Shown here: positions 23,147 to 33,794 of the stretch, one piece after another
Position numbering within the stretch: the stretch's first letter is position 1
How the letters are laid out: each line of letters starts with the position of its first letter
From: Liopterus haemorrhoidalis
Taxonomy: Eukaryota > Arthropoda > Insecta > Coleoptera > Dytiscidae
Assembly: GCA_963971575.1 (NCBI GenBank)
Contig: OZ020611.1
Span: 3,720,001 to 3,784,000, forward strand
DNA length: 64,000 bases
Direction: 5' to 3'
Notes under the pieces: model-generated
What the model saw: only the letters and a program-made list of their open reading frames with translations
The model's database searches: none
Told to the model about the DNA's origin: nothing
Made by a program: the position numbers and the translations under genes

Positions 23147-24399
23147 ATTCACCATCAAGATTATTAAAGTAAAGGTTGTCTCATAACTTGAACTGGTGGG
23201 GGTAAATGTACGTCATCTCTATGCTAACGATACTCAGCCTTTGTTTATTGTATATGTTATATACACCTGAAGTTTGAATTTTGTATATAAATATAAAAAT
23301 ATCGCTTAATTTTTTGATTTTCTACTTGTGTTAATGTGTTTTTCCTTTGAAAGGAATGTTTCTTTGTTCTAAATAAATTTTCTTACATTCATTTTTGATG
23401 TGAAGAGAATAATAAGTGAAATATTTCAATATTTTAGTTTTAGGGTGTCCCCCTGAAACTACCCTAATATTCATCAAATTGAATAAATGCATAGAACAAA
23501 TAAGATTTGTTTTCTTATAAACAATTTTTATTGTATAGTTTTTCTGTTAAGATAGTTCTGTTTATAAATGACCCAGCAAACATTGAACTAACGGCCGAAC
23601 GCCGGCAAACTGCTTTTACGCTGGTACATTGCTGGCACCAAAAGTAAGTGCAACGCCAGTATTAATAATGTACTTCACATTTGTATTTCGCACTCCGCCT
23701 ATACGAAGTACTTTACCAGCATTTTATAAGCATTCCTTATTTGTATTAATCCAAGATTATTTCTAGCGGGCCAGTGCTTATGTTTATATCTTTTTTTGAA
23801 TGTAATAATTTGAAAAGTCTGACCGTTCTTAGTCATAAAACACCCTAATGGCGTGGCCTTCGAGGGTCGGTACAAGTGATATTCTGTGAGTACGAGTTGG
23901 GACGTGTTGGTGAACAGTTTTTAAAGATGTGTATTTGAATAGTTATTGATTGTGAGCATTATACAGTTTTTTATTGTGATTTGTGTGTGTTTTGTTAGAT
24001 TTAAGGACGTAGTTTACACAAACTATTTCATATTAAATTGTTTAATTTTTAGTTTAGTTCAATCATAGTTTTTATCATGTAATAAAATTTTCAATTATTA
24101 ATAAATCTGATACAAGATTATAAATATGTCATTTAAAAAATATAATTTGTCATATTTCATTTTGAATAGTGACATCTTAAATATTTTGTAAATATAATAC
24201 TAACCTAAAATAATACAAACTTAATCCAAAACTGTAAAGCTTTTTTTACAATATAACCAAGTTTCTAAAAGTCAGTAATACACTATAAAAATCACCAAAA
24301 TAACCAGATCTAGGTTGTTCTTACAAAAGTGAACAGCTTATAGCATTAATGCTTATAAAATTTGTTTATTGAATTTATTTTAACAAGTATGATTTCTTT

Positions 24400-24545
24400 A
24401 GGTTGGCACTCTTCAAGTCAGGGGGAAAAGATGTGGTAGATAATACAAGACGAATATTGGCGAAAATTATTAGTCACCCCTTATCTTTAGGATGAAATTG
24501 GTTTGACCGAAATGGCAGAAAACCATTTTCTTAAAATTCTTCATT
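24400..24545 (+). pseudogene. DUF4806-like exon fragment preceded by a splice acceptor
   Basis: After a pyrimidine-rich ATTTCTTTAG that fits a splice acceptor (ending at 24401), one frame reads LFKSGGKDVVDNTRRILAKI then SHPLSL. After a one-base shift it continues NWFDRNGRKPF. This order (GG-D then RRIL, then NW-G-x-N-G-R/K-x-x-F) matches what I remember of the DUF4806 core found in many insect proteins. The copy is broken by the frameshift and a stop. Its position inside a Mutator-like element suggests capture of an exon. Domain identity is from memory and unverified. Confidence 0.5.
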
Positions 24546-24650
24546 AAATTAATAAATTAAATAAACTAATTCCTGTTATTCCTGAAATTATATTTATTTA
24601 ATATTTATAAATAAATCAATAAATTATAACTGTTAATTCAATTTACAATC

Positions 24651-24816
24651 GGCTAGTTTTACCATCGTTGAATAAATTTATTTAACAACTTAAGTTAACA
24701 ATATAGCATCATTCTATTGACAGCAATGTTAATTTCTTCATTAATAGTTTAAAACCGATGCGATATTGTCAACTTTACTTGTTAAATAAATTTATTCAAC
24801 GATGGTGAAAATGGCC
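24651..24816. mobile_element. Foldback MITE
   Basis: Arms of 27 bp (24662-24688 and 24779-24805) are perfect reverse complements, beginning CCATCGTTGAATAAATTT. Looser pairing extends to about 50 bp on each side, starting with GGC at both ends. The loop is about 60 bp. No target duplication is clear. Confidence 0.7.
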
Positions 24817-24956
24817 AAATGAGTATTTATTTTGCACCTAACCATTAATTTATTTTAATACTGGGTAAGTACACATATATTACATTTGAAACACTAGAGA
24901 GTGGGTATAATATAAGCCCTAGTCTGTCAGAAATAAATCTTGCAACTAATGCGATT

Positions 24957-25245
24957 ATTTTGCACTTTACCGTTGCTGGGCCAGCAACTGATACATCAAT
25001 GGGCCAGCTAACGGCCACGGGGACACCGGGGTACTGGCCCAGTGCAAAATGCCAGCACTGGACCAATGCGAAATGCCAGCACTGGCCCAGTGCGAAATGC
25101 CAGCACTGGCCCATTACTTTCAATGCACTTTACCGTTGCTGGGCCAGCAACTGATACATCAATGGACCAGCTAAGGGCCACGGGACACCGGGGTACTGGC
25201 CCAGTACGAAATGCCAGCACTGGCCCATTACTTTCAATGCCGGCG
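24957..25245. repeat. GC-rich minisatellite
   Basis: Two large tandem units begin TGCACTTTACCGTTGCTGGG (about 24960 and 25123) and contain short inner repeats of about 24 bp around AAATGCCAGCACTGG (near 25047, 25071, 25095 and 25207). The base composition is far richer in G and C than the surroundings. Frames here on both strands are translations of the repeat, not genes. Confidence 0.85.
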
Positions 25246-25849
25246 AGTATGTGCTTTACCAGTACTGGTCCGGATAAAAATGTTTGCTGGGGAAATATTT
25301 AAAGTTTTTTAATACCAGTTTTTACACAGAAACAGTCCCTAAGAAATTTTTTTTTGAGATATCATGCCTATATTTGATCCTGGTTCTACTCTATTGTACT
25401 AAATTGTACCAAATTTTGTACCAAATTTCGTTAAAATACGTCCAGCCTTTTTTAAAAACTGATAAAACCTCTCATTAATAAAAATTAATTACTATATTAT
25501 TATAGCAATTTGTTTTTCTATTTTTATTTGAATATTCGTTGATTTTATTGTTATTTATTAACTATAATACAAATACCCATCACCTTAAATTTTATATAAA
25601 TCAGTATAAAATTATCAGCATTTATATTAATTCTGTATTCTAGTTTGAACTAATCCGTATTATGACGTATTCCCTCTCACGCTCTGATTGGTCAGAACGT
25701 TACGAGACAACCTTTACTTTAATAATCTTGATTCACCATTGCATCATCTGACCTTGAACGCTATTCCGGTGGACTTTTTGGACTTTCCTCTCTTCAACTT
25801 GTACTCTTAGCACGATATTGTAAAAAATTCAATAACTTGCGAAAAAACA

Positions 25850-26340
25850 ATGAAATCAAAACTATTCCGGTTCACATCAATGTGAATTACTAAGATTTTT
25901 TTCAGATTTGTGGATTAACCCCCTCGAGATATAGATTGTAAGACAAAAGTAAAACATTTTTTTTTGTAAAAATCGTTTTAAAATAAAAAAAAACTGTATT
26001 CCTTTATCTACCTCTTAAGAGCTTCCTTCTGATACTACATTCCAAATTATAACAAAATAATTATTTTTCAACGAAAAAAAAAAAAAAAAAAAATTGAAAA
26101 ACAAATCTGATCAAATATACCTGTTGAACTATTTCGGTTCCCATCAGTGTACATTACTAAGTTTTTTTTTTAAGATGCCTAGATCAATCCCTTTGGGAAA
26201 TAGAAAAAAGATAGAGAAAAACCCATAAAAAAATATAATTTTTCAAAAATAAAAGATTTTCAGTTTCTCCACGCACTAAGAGATTTCATTTGATACCCCA
26301 CTCAAAATTAAAAAATATATGTTTATTTTTTCGTTGAATA
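25850..26340 (-). mobile_element. Old diverged HINE-A-like copies
   Basis: Two partial repeats in minus orientation carry the recurring ACTATTCCGGTTCACATC (25862) and GAACTATTTCGGTTCCCATC (26130) motifs, each followed by AATGTGAATTACTAAG or GTGTACATTACTAAG. A long A-run lies near 26074-26093. Ends and microsatellite are gone. Confidence 0.5.
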
Positions 26341-26481
26341 AATATAGCATTTCTTCTATTTAAACGGAACTAAACGGGAATTTCTTTTTTTTAAGTTATC
26401 ATGGAAACCTGAACTGCCTATGTTACATACTTTTTCAATTTGGCATTTATTTTAAAGCGACATTATAAAAAATAGAATATA

Positions 26482-26717
26482 TTTTTTTAATTTATTTATT
26501 TTACATCGGCCTATTTCTGCAATGAGGCTAATGGCCAATGCCAGGGGCCGAGCTTCTACACCGGAAAGTGATCTGAATGATTGTGAAAATGGGAGTAATG
26601 TTAACATATTATTCTCGCCCGAATAATATCACCTACAGGGACTTGAAGCAGCCACCTCAAAATTCAGTCTGTTTTTAAGAGTCAGAACTGCGTGATTTAA
26701 CGAGCTCGGCCACTCCG
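26482..26717 (-). mobile_element. tRNA-derived SINE
   Basis: On the minus strand the head GGAGTGGCCGAGCTCGTTAA resembles the A-box region of tRNA-Leu or tRNA-Ser. GCTTCAAGTCCC about 60 bases later fits a B box. A tRNA-unrelated body (TTCGGGCGAGAATAATATG to AGAAATAGGCCGATGTAAAA) follows, and then an A-rich tail of AAATA-type repeats. At about 235 bp it has normal SINE size. Transcription would be by Pol III and mobilisation would need a LINE in trans. No target duplication was identified. Confidence 0.7.
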
Positions 26718-27814
26718 TTGGTTTAAAATTATCGGAAGACATAAAAATTTAAGAAATGAGATATTTGTAATAACAATTACATAAAAAATCAAAATATAAC
26801 GGAAATCTCTATTTATGACAAATGTAAGTATGACAAATTTACAATGTCAAACAAAATGGTCAAAACCCGATTCATTCGATAAAAATTACTAAATTGCTAA
26901 ATCTATGGCCTATTTCAAAGTAGAAAAATGTGTGTAAGAAGATAGGAGCTGTTTGTCCTTGCTTCGGATTGGTTTAGATCGTCATCCCTATTACACTCTT
27001 AAAATATTGTTTTTAGTCCAAGTTGACAGATGTTCAGTGTCGTACATTGGAAATATATATTATTTAATTTTTTTTTCTTATATTTTGTTATTATTTACAT
27101 ATTTAGACTTTTATTTATATTCTTGGCGTAGATTTTATGGAGAAAATTCTCTATGTAATTTGTTTTTACGCAGTTATATATTTTTTAGGTTATCTGACAT
27201 ATTAATATTTTTTGACACTTGACAATTAACAGATCAAGAGAGAGGACTAATGTGAGGCCAAAAGACAGCCCAGCTGATTGTGCCCAAAGAAGAAGTTATT
27301 GATATAATTTTTAGACCTTAATATATACATATATTTTTAATTTTTATTTACAATAATTATTTAAATAAGAAACTTTAGCTCTGAAGATATATTGTTTGTT
27401 TTATTGCTTTATTTAAACTCTTTTAGCCAAATCTCTCTTTTTATATATAGTACATAATTTTTAAAATTAATATTTTTTTAACTTTATCACATTTCCCATT
27501 AAACTGAATTTATGTCGTATAAATAACGTAAGTGTATTATCTGCCTTGTTTATTTCAATATCTTATTAACCTTTTTTAAATTTAAAAAAAAATCACTTGC
27601 TAACCCAGTTACTACGCCCATGCCCTAATTGTACCTTATTTTAAATTTTCCGCTATACTGTATTTATCTAGTGTAAATCGTACTCGGTCCGCAGCGCTAT
27701 ATACTTTTTTTTAATTTTAAATAGACCATAGTTCCGTTTAAACGACTGGAATAGATTATATTTGTTTATATTTTCCCGCAATGTGACTTTTTTTAACTCT
27801 TTATAGTTTTCCTA
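26718..27814. other. Non-coding spacer
   Basis: A fragment near 26840-26925 (ATAAAAATTACTAAATTGC then ATGGCCTATTTC) resembles the MITE at 49183-49577. The plus-strand frame at 26953-27222 is rich in hydrophobic residues because of T-rich DNA and shows no gene hallmark. Confidence 0.35.
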
Positions 27815-27965
27815 AATATGAGTCAAAGAGTTTCCTAATATGCGGAGTTGTAAAAGCATGCCAAATTTCAACATTCTATATTCTGTCGTCTGGCTAAAAT
27901 TTCTACCGAATAGACAGACACATGAGTGACGTTACTTTTTTTTTTAATTATACTTACAAAATCCT
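27815..27965 (-). mobile_element. Old HINE-A left-end fragment
   Basis: AAAGCATGCCAAATTTCAAC, AATAGACAGACAC (collapsed microsatellite) and TACTTACAAAATCCTAAAAT give the left end in minus orientation, with many substitutions. Confidence 0.55.
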
Positions 27966-28061
27966 AAAATAGGAAATATCATTCCAAAACCAAGTGATTA
28001 GCAAAAAAAGAAGGAAACATTCCAAAATACAGTCCTTTCGAGCAACCCTGCGCCCTTGTTA

Positions 28062-28569
28062 ATGGTTGGTTTATTTAGGGAACAAGAATAAGGAATAGGA
28101 AATAAGAATAGTACACAAGATGTTAAAACATGGCTGCGCCGTATATCGGTTTATGTAGGAATGAAATTCAACTTGAACATAAGAAAAGTTGGTAACATTT
28201 AACATTTTATTCTTATTCCAAGAATAAGAGACGATAAGCATGCGCACAATGGTCAAAATGTCAGCCGTAATAAAATTTGTCCAACAGATGTTTTCCTGCT
28301 GTGATCAGAAGGTTGGAAAAAACAGTATAATGTGTGAAACAAATAAATTTACAAAATCTTCTAAATCCATTACTGAAAACGAAATTTTTTTAAAGGTTAT
28401 ATTAAACACAACAACCTGTCAAAAGACAACCGTTAAACACAGGCCAACGTAAGTACGCAGGCGTAGCGACGAAATGTTATGTCCGATATAAACGGTTTCA
28501 TATTTTTTATTCTTGTGTACTATTCTTATTTCCCATTCCATATTCTTGTTCCGTATATAAACCAACCAT
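28062..28569. mobile_element. MITE with about 60-bp inverted repeats, PIF/Harbinger-like
   Basis: Inverted repeats begin TGGTTGGTTTAT at both ends and continue through GAACAAGAATA and AATAAGAATAGTACACAAGA with only a few differences over about 60 bp. TAA lies directly outside both ends, fitting the 3-bp duplications of PIF/Harbinger. The inner 70-codon frame at 28240-28452 has no recognised motif. Confidence 0.65.
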
Positions 28570-28593
28570 AAGCCGACGCCCTGAAGCAGACTA

Positions 28594-29934
28594 CAGTGAC
28601 TGTATAAAGACAGTGTGGCCATACGATGGTCTCATTTTCTATTGGTCGAGCTGAAGTCCGCCATATTTCTTCCAACTTTGTTACAGATTATACATGGTTT
28701 ACATGTGTTTAGCTTGTGTTTCAACAGATTTAAGTGATATTTTCAAATAATATACGTATATTTAGACGTTTAATAGTGAATATTGTTGTGTTTGTGATGA
28801 GTAATGAGTAATGTAGATAATATAAACTGTGCACATATTTTAAATTATCACAAATTAAAATTAAAAATAATGAAACGTTTTGTTATGTTTAGGTTTAAAA
28901 TTGCTGGGAAAAAAGGCTAAATGAACATAAAAAACATTATGCCAGTAAATCAATGGATGGCTTCACAATTATAAGAAGTATTTACTTTCATTAATTTTAA
29001 TGTTATTCCATGCTGATTTCATTTTATTTTTCACCTGACCATAATTTTAGTTGAATAAATGCATAAATGATAATATATACATCAGTTTTCTTTTTTAATA
29101 TATCATTTATACCATGAGTTCAAAAAGAAATTGCATAAGGGTTGGCTATGGAAAATAAAAGTAATGTCAACAGAAAGCTTCAGAATTAATTTACTGTCTG
29201 AATTAATTAAATCACTCTTGTTGTCATAAGTTATTTATTGTTACATAAAGCTTGTAGTATACATTATTTTATTTTTCCATAGCCAACTCTTATGTAATTT
29301 CTTTTTGAACTCAGGGTATATAACATGTTCTGCTTATTCTTTTTTAATATGAAAATATTCTATTTTTTTTTTTTATATATATATAAACATGCGTTTTCCC
29401 AAAAATTAGAGAAATGTTGGGTTCTCTAATTTTTATAGAACCTTATCATCATTTTTTCCTTATCTTTTTATTCTAATTCTAATGTCCTGTTTGAACTTGT
29501 TTTCTTAAATTTAAAATATTCAAATTAAAATGTAACTCCCGTTTTTATAAAAAAAATGTTTTAGTTTTTATAAGTCCTCAAATAAAATTATAAAATAATA
29601 AAAACATATCTCTTTTATTTCCTTTCATGTCCTTTTTTAAGAATTTTATTCATTTGTTTTCTTTTTATGTTGCAAACATTTCAAAAAAATACCTTCATCG
29701 GTAGGCAATTTTAATATTTATCTTAATAAATGTTGAATCATATACATGTTTTTTCTTAGCAATAAATTGATATTCACATATATATAAACATAAATACGTA
29801 AAACTATTAAAAATTTAAGAAATATTATAATATATTAGGATATATTAACATTTATTCCATATAACCCAATACAAATTTGGAACAAACATGGCGGCTACAG
29901 TTCATATGGCCACACTGTCTTTATACAGTGACTG
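28594..29934. mobile_element. Tc1/mariner-type non-autonomous element
   Basis: 30-bp inverted repeats, CAGTGACTGTATAAAGACAG onwards (28594-28623 and 29905-29934), differ at one base. TA flanks both ends (28592-28593 and 29935-29936), as expected for the Tc1/mariner superfamily. No transposase frame is present, so mobility would need a related enzyme in trans. A second TA-flanked element is nested at 29112-29316. Confidence 0.75.
29112..29316. mobile_element. Nested TA-flanked MITE
   Basis: Arms of about 48 bp begin CCATGAGTTCAAAAAGAAAT at the left and CCCTGAGTTCAAAAAGAAAT (reverse strand) at the right. They include GTTGGCTATGGAAAA and have about four differences. TA lies outside both ends (29110-29111 and 29317-29318). 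Length is 205 bp. Confidence 0.75.
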
Positions 29935-29936
29935 TA

Positions 29937-30795
29937 AAGCAGACTGTCTCTGTGCTACAATTTGACGACAGTACTTATCATAAAAGCATTAAATTTTATA
30001 CGTTTGCAATATAATTATTTTATTTATCTAAACCAAAAGTCATCGAAAACAATAACACTTAGAATAATTCAATAGCCAGTATTTCCTTATGATTATAACA
30101 TAACAATAAATATGTAAATATAGTTGAAACGAGTATAGCGAACATAAAATGAGTCATCCCCTGTGATATAGTCAACCGACATAACACACGCGTCATGAAG
30201 TCTGTATAGCTTTCACACATCAGGCGTAAAATGTTATCACTATCTCGCATGACCAGCTCTATAGTTTTACGGCGCGTCAACCGTGCCCGTTCTATGCCGT
30301 GCGGTTTATATCTGAGACAGAGGTATGCGAGACACGCAACTCTTCTTTATTGTTCGCGTTGTCTCCATTGCTTTGACGATAGGTTATGTAAATGATGCGG
30401 ACAATGCAACTGCTATCAGGCATGTTCTGATCAAATTCTGGGTAGATTGGATAGATTCGAGACATAGTTTACTAAGAATGGACATTGAGGGAATTGCTAA
30501 CAGGGTACGACCATGAATTTTATATTCATAACGGTTATATTACAGCATAATTTTGGTTGGGACATTGTTTTTTGTCGATCCTGGAATTTTAGGAATTTAT
30601 TGGAATTTTCGTGGGTTAGAAGGAGATCGTTCGCAATATTCGGTCATCACAGTTATATTATTTTGTGACATTTAGTTCATATGGTTTTAATTTTTGCCTA
30701 TATAAATGTATATCAACAGTTGCCAGTTTAATTTAAGACTACTTGTTCACTGTAGTAATATGTATTAATTCCATTTTCAGTATTTATTTTAATTA
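29937..30795. other. Non-coding spacer
   Basis: Two short frames (30059-30280 minus, 30325-30516 plus) have starts but no recognised domain or neighbour support. I leave them uncalled. Confidence 0.35.
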
Positions 30796-30797
30796 TA

Positions 30798-32108
30798 CAG
30801 GTGTCTCAAAAGAAATTTTATATTTAGTGGATCGATTAAAAAAAAAAGTAAGCCGTATATAGAAAATATGTTTATTAATTATTAAAATACACTTTTTGGG
30901 GATTTATTTCTTAAAAGTAATATTGTCTAAATGTAGACCCTCGCGTTCTCGGCACTCATTTAATCGAACAGTAAAATTACTTATGACGTCTCGGCAGGTA
31001 GACTCAGGGATGGCTGCCATTTCGTGACGGATATTTTCTTTCAAATGCGCCAGTGAAGTCGGTTTATTGGCGTAAACTTTAGATTTAAGATAACCCCATA
31101 GGAAAAAGTCCATAGGGGTTAAATCTGGACTACGCGGAGGCCAATTTATGTCACCTCTCCGGGAGATCAATTTGCCTGAGAAAATTTCACGAACACGTGG
31201 CAGAGACATATTGGACGTGTGTGAAGTTGCTCCGTTCCTATTGGAACCATGTTCTTTGGTTATAGCCAGGAAAATTTTGCAGTTCAGGTACCAAGAAGTT
31301 GTCTAACATCTCCACATAACGCTCTGAATTCACTGTAACTGCACGCCCCCTTTCGTCTTCAAAAAAGTAAGGGCCGATAATTCCTCGCGCCGACATGGTA
31401 GCCCATACGGTCACTTTAGACGAATGTAGGGGTTTCTGATGTTTGCGTTTCGGATTCGTTGCGCTCCAGTAGTGGCAGTTCTGCTTATTTACGTGGCCAT
31501 TAAGATGAAAATGAGCTTCATCCGAAAACAAAATGTTGGTAAACGTTGAAAATCGCTCAATCACCTGATTTACGAAATTAAGCCTCTGACTGGCATCTTG
31601 GTGCTTTAATTCTTGCACCAATTGAATTTTGTAGGGGTGCAGCTTTAGGTCTTTGTGCATAATGCGATGTAATGATGATCTATGCACATTTAAAGCACTT
31701 GCGCGCTTCCGAATTGAAAGGTTCGGGTCGTCACGAACAGACTGATTAACATTCTCCACGTTTTCTACCGTTCTTGATGACCTAGGTCGCCCGGATTTTG
31801 ATTTATCCAGCGTTGTACCAGTCTCTTCAAACTTTTTAACCCAATGTCGAATGAGAGGAATGCTTGGCGCATCCTTTAAGTGGCGAAAACCTCGAATACT
31901 GCAGAATTTTCTACGCGCTACAGTCGCCGAATCACAGTTTTTGTAAAACTCTCGCACGCATAACGCGCGGTCTGCTCCCGAGAAACGCTCCATAGCGACT
32001 GAATTCCCAAGAGCCAGGCTACCGATTGACATAACCCCCGCGCCCCTCGGATACGTTGCGTTCACGCAGTAAGCTAAATAAATATAAAATTTCTTTTGAG
32101 ACACCTTG
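30798..32108 (-). mobile_element. IS630/Tc1-mariner transposon, near full length
   Basis: The 1311-bp element has terminal inverted repeats of about 28 bp containing GGTGTCTCAAAAGAAATTTT, and TA at both borders (30796-30797 and 32109-32110). It encodes one transposase on the minus strand, broken once. A shorter copy of the same family lies at 50958-51873. Confidence 0.9.
30904..31993 (-). pseudogene. IS630/Tc1-mariner transposase with frameshift at second catalytic Asp
   Basis: I start the protein at MERFSGADRALCVREF (31993), because codons upstream of it run into the inverted repeat. An N-terminal helix-turn-helix is followed by the linker SGRPRSSRTVENVENV, a second HTH region (RKRASALNVHRSSLHRIM) and the catalytic part. 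The first Asp is in LFSDEAHFHLNG. The second should sit just before GATSHTSN, but a stop (TAG) and an inserted base destroy this codon near 31228-31236. The third is in PPRSPDLTPMDFFLWGYLK. The spacing from second to third Asp is 36 residues by my count, not the 34 of classical mariner. The lesion is recent-looking, since both halves are otherwise open. Confidence 0.85.
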
Positions 32109-32173
32109 TATATTGCTTATTTATGTAAATTATCCAGATATATGTAGACTGGCTGCAATACATTACCTACATG

Positions 32174-32486
32174 CAGTGATGGCATCCTAAATTTTCAGGA
32201 AGCGGTTCTATAAAGTCATGTGATATCTAGGAACCTATTCTGAATTTTTAAGAGTGAAAACAAATCACTTACTTCCATTTATTAAATATAAGGAAACATT
32301 TTTAAGAGAATATTATTAATAACCTATAAAATAAATATTACATTTGCAACACTGCAGGGCACGGCGCACTATTCTAAACTGAAGTCAGAGTAATTAATTT
32401 ATTTTAATTAATTCTAACAACCGGTTCCCTAAGGTTTCAATAATTTTAAGAAACGGTTCGCGCGAACCGGTAGGATGCCATCACTG
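32174..32486. mobile_element. hAT-type MITE
   Basis: 16-bp perfect inverted repeats CAGTGATGGCATCCTA end the 313-bp element. CCTACATG (32166-32173) and CCTACATA (32487-32494) are 8-bp flanks with one change, and the CAGTG start fits hAT. A CGGTTC/GAACCG motif occurs near both ends. No coding capacity is present. Confidence 0.8.
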
Positions 32487-32549
32487 CCTACATACATATA
32501 AAAGTGAAAAAATTGCTGTAAACTATGAATTTACATACATTTAAAATCA

Positions 32550-33196
32550 TTTTTAGGATTTTGTAGGTATGACAAAAAAATTGATGTGAAGTGTGAATTT
32601 TCACGCACTTCAGAATTTTGCAGGTATTTAGTAAGTGAATGATGATTATTTGGGATGCCAAAACAAATTTTATGTTAAAATATTTTTTTGTTAATTTTAA
32701 TTCGAATGCCTAATACCATTATTTAGGTTTCTAAATATGTGCAGTTTTTTTTTTTTATATAGCAAGGTTCATTAAGGTTTTAAAATTGGTTGTTTAAGTC
32801 ATACGCTCCGCCCCTATGATTTCGTATACATTCAAACTGAATTAAATTATAATTTTAACACTTCCCACTGGTTATTAAATTTTCGCTTTTAAAAATTAAA
32901 TGCAATATTTGCCAAAATATAACTAGAATTTTGACAAAATAATTTAAACAAAATAAAAATGCAAAAAAAATACAGAAAAAATAAAATTGACAGGAAGCGA
33001 ACCGTAATTTGCAACTTAGAAAGAAAGAACGTTAACTATTAGACTTCGGACGTTTACTCGTTTACTGTGTTACATAGCGAATTAAATATTTTACATATTT
33101 TAGAAAATACAAAAAAATGCGTTATTTGCCGAAAACATGATCTGATCAAAAATTCCTGTTGTACTATTCCGGTTCACACTAATGTACATTACTTAC
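32550..33196 (-). mobile_element. HINE-A copy, left half missing, with an extra left-end scrap
   Basis: From 32575 a minus-orientation right end (TTGATGTGAAGTGTGAATTT, hairpin slightly altered) runs through the right arm and the cassette (about 32995-33058) to ACTAATGTACATTACTTA, where it breaks. Directly before it, 32550-32574 (TTTTTAGGATTTTGTAGGTAT) is a plus-orientation left end. Two terminal pieces thus stand head to head, as if one element had landed in or beside another's end. Confidence 0.75.
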
Positions 33197-33608
33197 CAAA
33201 AGTATTTCAAATATTTCCAAAACGCATTTCAATATTGCCATCTAGTGTTCTTTGGGAAAAACATAAAAGATAACCCTCGTATATGGTTTGCCTTAAAGTC
33301 AGTGGATTATACAAAGTAGCGCAAACCTTTGAAGAAGCCGACAGACCCCAGAGTTTGATTGGGAAGATTGGTTCCCCTGTTAGGCAAACAAAAGTAGCAA
33401 TTTTTACGTTCTTAAGGTTTCGTCTGCGCTGTCACATCTCTCTCTCGCTCTCATTTAATAACCTCCTTTGTCAGCGTTCTAAATTTATATATTATATCCA
33501 TTTTATTTAACGAAAATAAAAAAATAATTGAAATTGTATTACACATGTGTTATAGTGCATCTTTGATTAAAAAAATCGTGATTACAATGTTTGAAATAAA
33601 AATTTTGG
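33197..33608. other. Non-coding spacer
   Basis: A 75-codon plus-strand frame (33283-33510) has no recognised motif. Nothing else is supported. Confidence 0.35.
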
Positions 33609-33610
33609 TA

Positions 33611-33792
33611 GTATTATCTGTCTCATTTTGTAATACGTAACTAACAGGGGAAGTTCATTTTTTATGTTGTATACAGATTTATAATATTATCATAGTATTG
33701 GTTCACACGGATACGCCAATGTCTGTTTACACCACAACAGTCACCAAAGTAACCAAATCTAGTTTCGTATTACAAATTGAGACAGATTATAC
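33611..33792. mobile_element. Small TA-flanked MITE
   Basis: Arms starting GTATTATCTGTCTCATTTTG (left) and GTATAATCTGTCTCAATTTG (right, reverse strand) are followed by TAATACG on both sides. TA flanks both ends (33609-33610 and 33793-33794). The length of 182 bp and the flanks fit a Tc1/mariner-type MITE. Confidence 0.7.
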
Positions 33793-33794
33793 TA

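Larger units (their letters stand above)
23572..25291. mobile_element. Inner segment with 13-bp perfect terminal inverted repeats
   Basis: CCCAGCAAACATT at 23572-23584 is repeated inverted as AATGTTTGCTGGG at 25279-25291. I found no convincing target duplication, so it is either a nested element or subterminal structure of the surrounding one. Its contents (exon-like piece, MITE, minisatellite) take up most of the outer element. Confidence 0.55.
23156..25730. mobile_element. Mutator-like non-autonomous element with 9-bp target duplication
   Basis: The 32-bp terminal inverted repeats (23156-23187 and 25699-25730) begin CAAGATTATTAAAGTAAAGG and differ at one base. A perfect 9-bp duplication, ATTCACCAT, flanks the element at 23147-23155 and 25731-25739. 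Similarity continues weakly further in (TACGTCAT occurs in both arms). A 9-bp duplication with long inverted repeats is the usual Mutator (MULE) signature; no transposase is encoded. Inside are another inverted-repeat-bounded segment (23572-25291), a DUF4806-like exon, a foldback MITE and a GC-rich minisatellite. Confidence 0.75.

Noticed and set aside
24845..25302. Several overlapping frames with repeated GQCWHFAL or NASTGP units
   Set aside because: They are minisatellite translations on both strands, with no codon or domain support.
28240..28452. Host exon inside the MITE at 28062-28569
   Set aside because: The 70-codon frame has no recognised motif and lies wholly between inverted repeats.
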